NCBI RefSeq assembly: GCF_964355755.1
Contig: NC_092680.1
Span: forward strand, 19,383,001-19,447,000
DNA: 64,000 nucleotides
Source: Antedon mediterranea
Lineage: Eukaryota; Echinodermata; Crinoidea; Comatulida; Antedonidae
Direction: 5' to 3'
Below, piece by piece: positions 12,715-23,573 of the stretch. Numbering within the stretch: the first letter of the stretch is position 1; every line of letters starts with the position of its first letter. Below the pieces are notes generated by a model. That model was given only the letters and a program-made list of their open reading frames with translations. It did not search any database and was not told the DNA's origin. A program made the translations under genes and the position numbers.

Positions 12715-12994
12715 TAACCAATTAATTTAATAATTAATTATTTTAATTAATTAATAATTAATTATAACCAACTAATTTTATAACAGAAACAGAAATTACA
12801 ATCATTATCAACCTTTAAGTACACATATACAACCATATAATTACAATATAGATATATTTAGATACAAAACCAATCATAATTTCAGTGAACAATTACTTAA
12901 AATGTTTGCATTTTTACACTATTTTGCATTGATTAGGCAATCAACATCAGAATCACAATACAACTAGCAATAGGACAAGCCTCACCTAGCAGAC

Positions 12995-13083
12995 CTGCAG
13001 AATTTACACACACCAGGGCGCATACCCTACCATACACCATACCATACGCCACTGATTAATGCCCCGGTGTGTGTAAACAGCAG
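12995..13083. repeat. Short hairpin element with TTTACACACACC arms
   Basis: Arms TTTACACACACCAGGGC (13003..13019) and GCCCCGGTGTGTGTAAA (13061..13077) are inverted copies with one mismatch; outer bases CTGC.../...GCAG extend the pairing. The centre is CATAC-rich. No coding capacity. Confidence 0.55.
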
Positions 13084-13724
13084 AGTTTTACTAGAAAACA
13101 TGAACGGGGTATATGATGCACATCTTACTGTTTATCTAAGATTTTAATTTCATGGTATCATTATTTAAGATTTAAACTCTTATATATTTTAGATTAAGAT
13201 TATTTTTTTACTTTATATATTTTAAGATTTCAAATCTATCTAGTATAATATTTGCGAAATTTCAATATATCTTGCATTGTGTCAGTGCTGTGAGAAGTAA
13301 AATGATTATGCCTTAAATCAAGAAAAATCATAATTGCAAATCTTTTTGTAATACCATAAAGTGGAATACATTGAATGCTATAGGAATGAACCGATAATCA
13401 CACTGTTAATACGAAAGTAATAAATTGCATTGATAATATATTGACAGAATAAAGATATACAGGATATATTAAGTGAAACAGTCCAGTCTAAAGGAGGTAA
13501 CACGAAATTGTGAAGACATTCTTCCCAACTACTAACTATATTGTGTACTCAACATATAATAGGAATTGGGGAATGAATTTAATTGCATTGTCTAGCTTAA
13601 TACTCTGACTGTATGTGCTACTGATGAGCAAAAAATGTCAATATGAAGTACAAGTTCTTAAAATACAAGTAAGTCCACACACATGACATACACCACACTT
13701 TCACTCCAACATCAAGCTCATACT

Positions 13725-13919
13725 TAATGCCAATTTACAGAGACGAGCGGTAACGGTAAGCGGAAAATCGCATAGCTTGTGTCCCACGTAGAATCTGTAT
13801 CCATCTTGGGCAGAAACTGCCCGTCCGCTCCGCGTTGTGCGTAAACAGTCATAACGAATAACATAGATTCTATATTTGTATTACTGTTACCACTCGTCTG
13901 TGTAAATTGGCCTTTATTA
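13725..13919. mobile_element. TIR element, CCAATTTACACAGACGAG family
   Basis: About 190 bp with inverted ends of roughly 30 bp: TGCCAATTTACAGAGACGAG on the left and the inverse of CTCGTCTGTGTAAATTGGC on the right. A related, less complete sequence lies at about 50440..50560. Non-coding. Confidence 0.65.
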
Positions 13920-13965
13920 GGGGGCGCGGGTGACGGTTGAGGGTTTGTTCAATTCAATAACCCTC

Positions 13966-14150
13966 TAAAGCTTGGTTCCCACTAGAACGTAACGCAAGGA
14001 CGTAAACGCAACGCAAGCGTTTTAACCAATGACAAGCGAAGTTATAGACAGTTAGCAATCACAAGCGAATAAGCCATCGCTTGTGATTGGTCAATTCACT
14101 TGCGTTGCGTTACGTCCTTGTGTTGCGTCGCTAGTGGGAACCACGCTTAA
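13966..14150. mobile_element. Short TIR element, GTTCCCACTAG family, copy 2
   Basis: Ends TAAAGCTTGGTTCCCACTAG and CTAGTGGGAACCACGCTTA are inverted. The interior is self-complementary around AACGCAAG/CTTGCGTT, giving a long foldback. Same family as 12584..12714. Confidence 0.75.
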
Positions 14151-15568
14151 ATCTATGCACCCATAACACACAGTACACGTTCATACAACAAACACAAACA
14201 TCTATTCCACTGTTCACTCCGACAATTAATCAATCTCTCAAAATCGAAGGGACCACGTCAAAATTGTTTTACTGCAGTTACAGCAGCAACTACATATTGT
14301 ATATTCAACTGTATATACACTTATTTTCTTATTTTTGTGTATTTGTTATTGGACTAACAAATGTATTGTTTTGGTTCTAGGCATGCACTCATAACTTTCA
14401 TGTTTGCCGTTGTGTCAATTATCCCTTAACAATTCTCAACATTTATTATTCTCTCCTTCACTTCCCCTCCCAAAAAGCCCTTTTCACATACTAACATGTT
14501 CAACATTTATCTACTTAATTCAACACTAATAAAAAGCATTGGAACTGTGAAAAAATATATGTTGCTTTTTAAAAATTCTACTATGCTTGTACAACTTAAA
14601 TAGTGCATCGTGAATCATCAAATATAAATATTGCTTTAATATTTACGATAAAATTCATCAATAATATATAAGTATTATATCATAATTTTAGTAAATTTTA
14701 ACTTCTTTTATATGAAAAATAAGCTGCACATATTTGAAGAAAAAAAATATGATTATTGCAATTGTTGTTTTATCGTTTGATTGCTAAGCAAATCATATTT
14801 GATATATAGAAATATTATAGATAATAGTAATAAATTTAGACTTATTTAGCGAATTTTTGTATAAAGCTTCAATTAGCTTTCACATATAAAGGTATGCGCA
14901 TAGTTTCAATACATATATATATATAATCATTATAGGTAACTTTTTAGTACTTTGTTTAAACAATGTTGGATTAAAAACACACACTTAGCATAGGATTATT
15001 ACTGTACTACAGCAACACAGTACTCTGTAGGTCTATATAAGACTTTTAATTAACAGTATTTCATTAAATCACAACAAGGACATCCAGACCGGGTCAATTG
15101 ATCATACCCTTCTTACCACCCCTGTAATTGAATCAATATTACAAAATTCAAAGCCAGAACAAATTTATTTATTTGTTTAAAATCAGTTTTTAAACCCATA
15201 ATAGGCCAACTTATTTTCATCAATAACTGTAAAAGGTATGGATACGTCATAGAGACATCAGCTATACAACCATAACCCTTATTTTTAACCTGTGAATATG
15301 TTTCAGGGGAAAAAAGCAAAGCTATGCAAAATTGGATAGGTCAAGGGTCACTATCAATAATATATGGTACTGTACTTATAAAATATTGTTTTACGGCTTT
15401 TGTTTTCTACCTTGCGATGATTTTTAATTACATTATGAGTCAAGCTCAGTCAAGGTGCAAATATTTTTTGCGTAATAATTCTATATTGAAGATTTCAACT
15501 CCTTGATATCACTATTATAAGAGTTCAACTCCTTGGTGATAACACTACAGTTCAACACTTTCATATTG

Positions 15569-15902
15569 TATTTAAGAGTTCAACTCTCTGATGTTATATT
15601 TAAGAGTTCAACTCTCTGATGTTATATTTAAGAGTTCAACTCTCTGATGTTATATTTAAGAGTTCAACTCTCTGATGTTATATTTAAGAGTTCAACTCTC
15701 TGATGTTATATTTAAGAGTTCAATTCTCTGATGTTATATTTAAGAGTTCAACTCTCTGATGTTATATTTAAGAGTTCAACTCTCTGATGTTATATTTAAG
15801 AGTTCAATTCTCTGATGTTATATTTAAGAATTCAACTCTCTGATGTTATATTTAAGAGTTCAACTCCCTGATGTTATATTTAAGAGTTCAACTCTCTGAT
15901 GA
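15569..15902. repeat. 28-bp minisatellite, 12 copies, with a 13-bp palindrome per unit
   Basis: Twelve near-identical 28-bp units, each containing AGAGTTCAACTCT (6-bp arms, 1-bp centre) and then CTGATGTTATATTTA. Degenerate copies precede it from about 15495. Units differ by isolated C/T or G/A changes. It lies about 340 bp beyond the stop of the PTCHD-like gene. Confidence 0.95.
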
Positions 15903-15978
15903 CTATTAAATAGTTCTTCCAATATCATATAATTATGGGTTTTTTGGTAATATATTGGTTATTCAGAAAAAACTAAGT

Positions 15979-16163
15979 TAAACACATTTTCTGCTTCTTA
16001 TTAAAGTTTAGTTCATAGATTATAATCTATGAACTATACTTTATTCTACATTGAAACCAGAGTTGACACATTTCTGCTTCTTATTAAAGTTTAGTTCATA
16101 GATTATAATCTATGAACTATACTTTATTCCACATTGAAACCAGAGTTGACACATTTCTGCTTC
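15979..16163. repeat. 83-bp tandem duplication with perfect 28-bp palindromes and poly(A) signals
   Basis: Two copies of an 83-bp unit. Each carries a perfect 28-bp palindrome (16009..16036 and 16092..16119) and, read on the minus strand, AATAAA just before the palindrome (16045..16040 and 16128..16123). The unit falls within the expected 3' UTR of the minus-strand PTCHD-like gene, so both hairpin and poly(A) signal are doubled. Confidence 0.85.
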
Positions 16164-16237
16164 TTGTTTGGTTTGCATTGCTAAGATATTGTAAGATAAA
16201 ATGCTTTTTAAAAAAGATAAAAATTGATCATACTTCA

Positions 16238-19228
16238 TCAAACAACACTAATGTATGAATCAACTACGTGCTTTCTGTTATCATCATCTTCAAAAACAGG
16301 TAACATTGCTACATATGTATTCTTCTTCTCCATATCTGATGATGAGTGTGCAGCAGTTTCTGGCTGTGGATCTTCGGTTGCGTGTGGCATGCACGGCCCA
16401 AGAACGGTTAGAAAGACCGGTAAAAACACAAGTCCGTGAAGCGCGCCAAACACCATAACTAAGAAGAGAGTCTTAAAAAAAGTCGTGAAAACATACATTG
16501 GAGCTGTACATAAAGCGGACACACCAATTATAGTTGACAGCGCGCCTTGTAGGATTGGCATACCCAACGAATGAAGAGCGTCTATTGCGCGCTTATTAGG
16601 CGTACTCTCGGGTGATGTAACGTACGCGTACGTTATATGAGCTGTAAAATCTACACTGAATCCAATACAGAGAATAATGTTCATCATTGAGATACCATCT
16701 AAACTCACACCCCATAGGGTCATATATCCTATAACAGCTATGTCAATAGATATAATACAGAAAGTAACCCAGATTGTACATACTGGGTGTGGTATCATAA
16801 GCAACGCTACGATAAACATACTAGCTGTAGCAATTCCAAGTGTCTGTATTGTTGTGGGTAGAACTCCCACATACTGATCATAATGAATGAACGATGAGTG
16901 AAAAGCGGTGATGTTATATGGCGTGTCTTCTGCCATTTCGCGCATTTGTAACATCATTTTACGCTCTTCAATAGCATCAGTTAAATCACTTGTCAGTACC
17001 AAGAAGCGTGATCCTATGATTTCTGTGCGATTTTTGGAAAATGTAATATCTAAATTAAAACGCTTAGCGTGAGGACTCGCTAGAAATCCTTCAAGCATGA
17101 TAAAAAACTTCTCTTTACCAACGTCAGTTGTATTTGCTTTCATCTTTAGGAAGTGAAGAAATGGCCGAATCCAGGACTCTGTAAAACCTTTACACGCGTA
17201 GCTTGACGTTTCAAACTTTTGGGTGATTTTTTCAATATGAAATTGGGTTTCAGGTTCCCAATACGGTAGAGGATCTGTGAATATGATGCTTACAGATGGG
17301 CCATAATGCAAAAAGTACTGATCTTTCTTATCATAATATTTGTATGGATATGAATCTTCTGCGGCTATGTACTTTAAACGTAAGCCCTCTTGAACCCTAG
17401 CGCATCCATAAATGGCAATAAGAAAATACATAATAAATGACGCGAAAACAAACAATTTTACATACGGCTTCATCAGAAATGGTCCGTAGTATGCACGAAA
17501 AAACTTCATAACACGATGTTCAAGATCCACATTAAAATTTCTTGTGCGCGAGGAAAAACCTCCAGCGCAGAAGATGCGATATAGTCTAGATGGCGCTTCC
17601 TCGCGTGGGAGTACTTTTTTACACGAGCAACAGTGTTGATTATTCAACTCGCGTGCGCCTGTGTAAACCATGCATGCGCCAAAAAACGTAATTTGATAAA
17701 TGTACATAAAAAGAACGGAAAGGCCTGCGTAGGCACAGAACATTCGGACACTTGGAATTTTAGTGCTAGCTCCAATTGCAAACACCAATAGATCGGTCAA
17801 AGTTGTGATAGTGATTGATACAGCAGCCTCAGAAAATGTTCTTCCCATTCGATCCTCCAGTGAAAGGTTTTGCTTACATTGTCTCCATGACGCAATCATC
17901 AAGAACATATTATCAACACCAATACCTGCCAAGTAGATAATGATTTATTTTTTATTATAGATTAAGACAATAGTATTACTAAAAGTGTTTCTATATAATG
18001 GTGACACAATCAGTAATGAGGTCAGGATAAGTCATATACAAAAGAAAACCTTCTCTGGGACACCTCTATTTAGGGTACACAGCTTACCTTATCTCTATTC
18101 AAGACAATTTTTAGTTAGCTTATCAATTTTTGTACACATTACGCATCACTGAACAATATATTTCAATCATGGTGCCACTACTGCTAAAAAATGTCTACTG
18201 CCCTCTATACTGAGAAATAATAATAATAATTTCTACTCACCTAGAATAAGAAAAGGCATTGATGCCACAACCATGTTGAACTTAATTCCTCCAAAGCTAA
18301 GCATGCCAATAGAACTAAGAATAGCCAAACCAGCATTTACAACCCCAAGAAGACCTAGCCAAGGCCTGCTCAAAACCCAATCACGTTGGATACAAGACAG
18401 AATAGCAAACACGATAAGCATTCCAAACGTCGCTGCAAACCGTGGTATAACCCTTACACTAGCATTCAGCATTTCATCAGCCAGTGATACTGATGTCGCC
18501 ATGCTGATATCAAGTGTTTTTGATGTTTTGGCTTTTTCTGCGACGGAGTCCATAAACCGTCGCTCCCATTCCTTTCCAAAGTCCTTATCACTACCCGACA
18601 GCAAGTAGTACATTGACATTGCCCGAGCATTCTTGACCGTAACTCCGTCACTATAGAATGTAACACCACCCAAATTTTTACCAATAAACCTTGAAACATT
18701 ATTAACTGTTGTTATTGGATAAGTTAAGTTTAAAGATTTTGATGTTTCTTTTTCATACAATTTAAATATTGGATTTGTTAGACACGCCCCTTGCCATTTC
18801 ATACACAGATCAGCGTACGTCTTTTCAGTGCCATTTATAGATATCGGCAATTTGCGAATCGCCTCATCTAAATCTTGTAGTTCTCCGAACGTAGCTTCGG
18901 ATAGAATGTTATTTCCAAATTTTGGCGTCGCTATTAACTCTCCCCGTTGTATGAATGTTTCTAATGCACGGTTTGGAAGAAATTCCATTCCCTCGTCGCC
19001 ATTTCGGAATAACCTTCTAGCAATCACTCTGTCGTTTTTACCGGGACTACCCTCCGGTGTAAACAGATATTCAACATCGTCTTCCACATTGAACTGCAAG
19101 AATCCAATGAGTAACAAAAAAACTAAAAATAACGGTAGAAGAAGAAAAGGTAATGGCTGTCTGGCAAGGAGTCTACCATAGCGACCGAACCATCCACTGA
19201 TTATTTTGTCAATGCAATCAAACCTCAT
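16238..19228 (-). CDS. Patched domain-containing protein, PTCHD3-like
   Basis: Predicted 891-residue multipass membrane protein of the Patched/RND family. Exons on the minus strand are 19228..18241 and 17925..16238, with a 315-bp phase-1 intron (donor GTGAGT). TM1 is at about 26-46, followed by a large extracellular loop with several N-x-S/T sequons. A sterol-sensing-domain-like five-helix block ends in GIGVD (330-334), the first RND proton-relay-type motif, directly at the splice junction. The second half repeats the plan: TM at about 485-505, a loop, then helices with GFSVD (751-755). The C-terminus ends S-V-V. The start is the first ATG after an in-frame TGA. Role: Patched-like proteins move sterol or lipid cargo or modulate Hedgehog-type signalling; PTCHD3 itself is poorly understood, so function is inferred only from family. 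An additional 5' non-coding exon is possible. Confidence 0.93.
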
Positions 19229-21194
19229 AGTGCTGGTAGTCTGGTCACAATAGCTGCCACTTTCAGGATAATCATAAGAGTCTGAGTGTTGTCATAATTA
19301 ATTCTGAAAGATATAATTAATTAGATAAATTTAACAATAAATTAACTTAATGTTTTAATTATTTGGCATAGTATGTATTTTTATGAATGTTTATGTCTTT
19401 ATGTCTATTGTCAACAATCTTCTTTTCTTTGTATTTTCTCCCATTTCCTTTTAATTAATAGAACTTTCTTCAAACTCTACTACCTTATTTATGATTTATA
19501 CATTTTTTAGTATTAAAGTATGTTCTGTTAATACTAGGCAGCCCTTTCATTCCTCTTAATTTGCTGCAATCAAAAACCTGTTTATATGATTAATGAATGG
19601 AGATATAAAAGAAAATGTTAATATGACAGGGACAGTTCTACTGTAGAAAAAAAAATTTTGGGCCTGCTTAAGAAAAGTATTAAGACACAGCACAATTGGT
19701 TTGTGTAAATTAAGGCTTTCCACAATCCACAATTAATAAATACAAATGCTCTGATTTGCAAGAGCAAAACAAATTTGCTTGTGGTCAGAGGTCAGTTCAT
19801 TTGGCCAGTTTACATAGTACTGTGTAAAGATTAAATCAACTGATTGACATATTTTATTATAGGCTAAAAAAAACAAACGATAGAGACAAATTGTAATATT
19901 AATAATAATGTTCAGGTTACGTTAAAATTAATACAATTATTTTTAAATAGGTATACTATTATGTAAACTGTGGTCAGACTATACAATATAAACAATTCTT
20001 TTTGAAAATTAAATGTCAACCGGATAAGTGGAGAATAACTAACTAATCAATTTTACGTCATATCACACATAAAATAATAGAAAACAATCAATAAACTAGA
20101 AATCTATGGCAATAATAATGGCATTAGCTACAGTACAACATATGTCAGTCTGGTATTACATCACAGTGCTTACGTCACATGGCTTTACACAGATGTTCTC
20201 TTAACTATATATTCTAATTACCACGAGATGAGTAAAAAGGTTGGAGTAAGTAATTGCATGGATGGTAGAAGTGCTACCCTCTAGGGCAATGTAATCTCTC
20301 AGAAGAACTCGCTTATTATTACCATGAATTATCAAAGAATGCGATTTTGAATGTTCATATACTCTATAGTTCCGCTACCGATAACAAATTACAACAAGGT
20401 GATGACGTGGGCAGAAAACCGACGATGAATATTAGAATAGATAATTTTTTATTCAAATCAGAATCAAGGCAGTAGATTGGTCAGGTGGTTAAGCAGGGAG
20501 CCGCAAATAATGCCATAAAAACTGGTTCAAGAATCTTCTCGGTCTTTGTTAAGGCTTATATAATATGCTTATTTCAAAGAGAATGATTTATTTATTTATT
20601 TATTTTTAAAATATCCACAAATCACAGAAAAGAATCTGAATTGCTTGGGATTTACATAACACAATAACAATTGCACAGATCAATAATATACACATAAAAG
20701 GATTTATATGTTGGGGGACAAAATGAAGTGTCAATTAAGATGTCCCCTGAATAGGGGTTTGAAGTAGAGTTAGCATCCTCAGGGGTATCTCCTGTCACTA
20801 CATTAACTCCTTGACTCAAACCACTATGAATATCAGGTGGGAAAATCTTAGTGTCCTTATTGGTAGATATCAAGATATTTAAAGAAAAAATTGCAAAAGT
20901 ATTATTTGAAAATCATTTAATTTTAAAGAAAATAATACTGTACAATAGTGTCTCGTTTGGTAAGAAGCTTTATTATCACAAGAACTAAATTCTAATTTGT
21001 TTATGGTGTACATTCAAATGTAAACATTATACGTGTAGTTCTATTTTCCATTTACACTTCAGAACGCTTAAACCACGTCAATCAAATCAAAACATAAATC
21101 TAGCTATAAACTAACACTTTAAGGAAAAACGATTATAAAATGATGCAATACTGTAAATAACAAAGTCAACCAAATTATGATAAATGTGATAATG
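19229..21194. other. Spacer upstream of the PTCHD-like gene
   Basis: AT-rich, no repeat family recognised beyond TTTA runs (20586..20607). A minus-strand open frame at 20652..20873 has protein-like composition (Pro, Ser, Thr, Asp) and a PPTY motif, but no clear splice partners; treated as unproven. Confidence 0.4.
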
Positions 21195-21586
21195 GGCCTA
21201 TTTCTGCTGCATTAAAAATTTATAAAATAATAAATAAATTAACTACATTTTCTTGAGAGTAGAAACAGGACAAATCTGTGGTAACCGGTTAAAAGGCAAC
21301 GGAAAATAACCGGTTGAAAATACCAATTCAATTCTGTGTTAGAACGCCATTTAACCGGTTATCGCTGGGAAATTTTTAGCTGCAACACGAAATAACGGTT
21401 ATTTGATTGACAGCTGCTGACGTTTGAATTACCGCCAGGACCAATTGCATTTTGGGTAATGATTTTTGTCAACGACCACTCATTGATTTAACCGGTTATT
21501 TCGGAGCACAAATTGAGCAGAAACTTGTTATTATTAATCCATTTAAAAATAAACGGTTAATTTTCATTACGCAGCAAAACAGACCT
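21195..21586. mobile_element. Miniature inverted-repeat element, AACCGGTT family, copy 2
   Basis: Homologous over most of its length to 4140..4556, in the same orientation. Ends are GGCCTATTTCTGCTGC and the inverse of GCAGCAAAACAGACC. Four exact AACCGGTT palindromes at 21283, 21308, 21353 and 21490. Non-coding. Confidence 0.8.
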
Positions 21587-21957
21587 ATAGAAATGAGGTT
21601 TTACTCACACTCAAGCTTTTTAACCCAATCATAAGCTGTTGCGCCCTGCACCTGTAAGCTATATGATTTCAATATTTATTGTACAAAACCAATACTTATA
21701 TTGCAATTCATACTGATATAAAGTACAGTACCTTCACACTTGCATCAATAACACCTCTTCAAAATAACAAATGCATTTACAATAGCTCTTAACAAGGACT
21801 ATAAAATCATAGTGATTTAATACCGTAGTATAAATTAATATTTATCCAAAAGCAAGAATTTGGTTTTCAGTTATTAAATCAATGCTTGATCAAGGTAAAC
21901 AAATACAATTTAGCTCTCAAATTCATATTTAAATACATATTTCAATTACATAAATTT

Positions 21958-22161
21958 ATCAGGCCTTGACTTTTCAAAATTGTATGTGTGCTACAAATTG
22001 CACTCCTGAATACATTCAGGGGTGCTGTAGGTGTGCTGTTTGTACTTTGGTGTGTAGAAGTTTACCAAATTTAGGCGTGTTGTAAATTGCACTCCTCAGG
22101 GGCAGTTTAGGAGTGTGTTAGGTGAGTGATCACTCTCGCACCTTAAAAGACAAGGCCTGAT
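21958..22161. mobile_element. 204-bp TIR element, ATCAGGCCTTG family
   Basis: Begins ATCAGGCCTTGACTTTTCAA and ends with the near inverse TTAAAAGACAAGGCCTGAT. The interior repeats GCACTCCT and GTGTGCTGT-like motifs and is self-complementary in part. No ORF. Confidence 0.65.
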
Positions 22162-23429
22162 TCATCATGAATTGTTTCACTCAATAAGGAAATAAAGATA
22201 TTTTTTATTCTATTCTTCATTTAACAGTTTAGAAAGCAGTATCTGTATAAACTATAAAATAAAGAATACTTTGAACCAAATTATCTGAATCTTGTTTTTA
22301 ATTATCAGAAATAACAAGAATGGTATGTCATATTGAAAAAGGGTTTTACAGTACATATTTTAGGTTTTAATAACACAATTAATTTGTATTCATTATATCA
22401 AATCGGTTGTTTAAAACTCCACCACATCTTAGTAAAAATGTTTTTTTTGTTTCAAAATATTTCAAAATTATTCTCTATGAGATTGAGATCTAAAAATAAA
22501 CTGAATAAATTGAATACTGTATGTAGGAGTGGGCAATTATGATTATTAAATATTTAACAACTAATTGTTATGGTTATAATAAACTCCTGCATGTTTTGCT
22601 TTTCACCAATATTTAATACAGATGTTTATTATTATAGCATGCAATTTATAAAGAATGTATTGATCTGGCAAAAGCATATTGATCTATATTTATGAATGAA
22701 TTTGCTATATCATATCCTGTCTGTCGAGGCAGTAAACTATGCTGGAACAGAAAAATTAAAATAATATACACAGTTTTACAATTAAATGTTCAATATTCTG
22801 GAAACATTGGCTGCATTTCATTAAAGTTGTCTATAATAATAGCTGCAAGTCTACCGGTAACTGTTTATACAATAAAATAATAAGCACAAAAAATAGGTTA
22901 CTCACACTAAAAAAATTAACCCAACCTCTCAAGCTTTCGTGCTACGCCTAGATATGCTCTTTTTTCCCCGATTTCAATCTTTTATAAGTATTGTACGTAG
23001 AAACTTTTAAATTCTGAACCACATATCCTAATACGTTAAAATCCATAAATCTCTCTTTTTTCTAGAAAATCAGATAAATTCTACTTTGCAAGGGTGAGAA
23101 AGAGATGGCTTACCAATTAGGCGTGTTGCAAAGTGGATCATTCATAGATATTTGATCAAATAAGTTTATTTGCATAATATAACTGGTATCTTCGCAAAAC
23201 ATAAAGCTAAAAGCATTTCCCTACACTAATGGACAAATTAAAATGAAAAGAGAAACTTGTCCCGACACATATCAATGGTTCTCATAAAACTAGAGTGCCG
23301 GTCATAAATTTTATTTGATACTGTATCTTTAAGCATGTCATTTGAAACTTTAAAAACATTTTCATCGCATCGCAGAACATATCATTTTGCTTTTTGTATA
23401 CAGATAACAACTTGGTTTAATTTATATAT
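22162..23429. other. Spacer, nothing recognised
   Basis: AT-rich DNA without a supported exon, tandem repeat or inverted-repeat element that I can recognise. Confidence 0.4.
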
Positions 23430-23573
23430 TGATTATAACATGTAAATCATATTTTTAATATGTACGATGGACCTTTCAAATAGCATTATTTGAATAAACA
23501 ACCTGTTTGGAATAAACGTCCCTCGAGTAAATTCCTCTCTCGAATAAAGGCTCTCATGGAATATCGTGTGGAA
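23430..23573 (-). repeat. Sub-terminal repeats of the Tigger/pogo-type element
   Basis: Directly beyond the transposase stop there are four loosely repeated units of about 18 bp with the core (G)AATAAA(C/G) and CTCGA/CTCTCG (about 23488..23560). This style of terminal repeat is typical of Tigger/pogo elements and suggests the ORF still sits in element DNA. I could not find a matching inverted repeat on the other side. Confidence 0.45.

Larger units (their letters stand above)
10472..15568. other. Gene-free spacer between P450 gene 3 and the PTCHD-like gene
   Basis: About 300 bp next to gene 3 is its duplicated upstream region. The rest is AT-rich and holds the short inverted-repeat elements listed separately, a C-rich minisatellite (CACCCCGTCTCGCCC, about 12131..12175) and an AATTAATTAATT palindromic tract near 12720..12775. 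I see no supported exon. Confidence 0.55.

Noticed and set aside
15569-15902. CRISPR array
   Set aside because: The units are contiguous 28-bp repeats without unique spacers, in a eukaryotic context.
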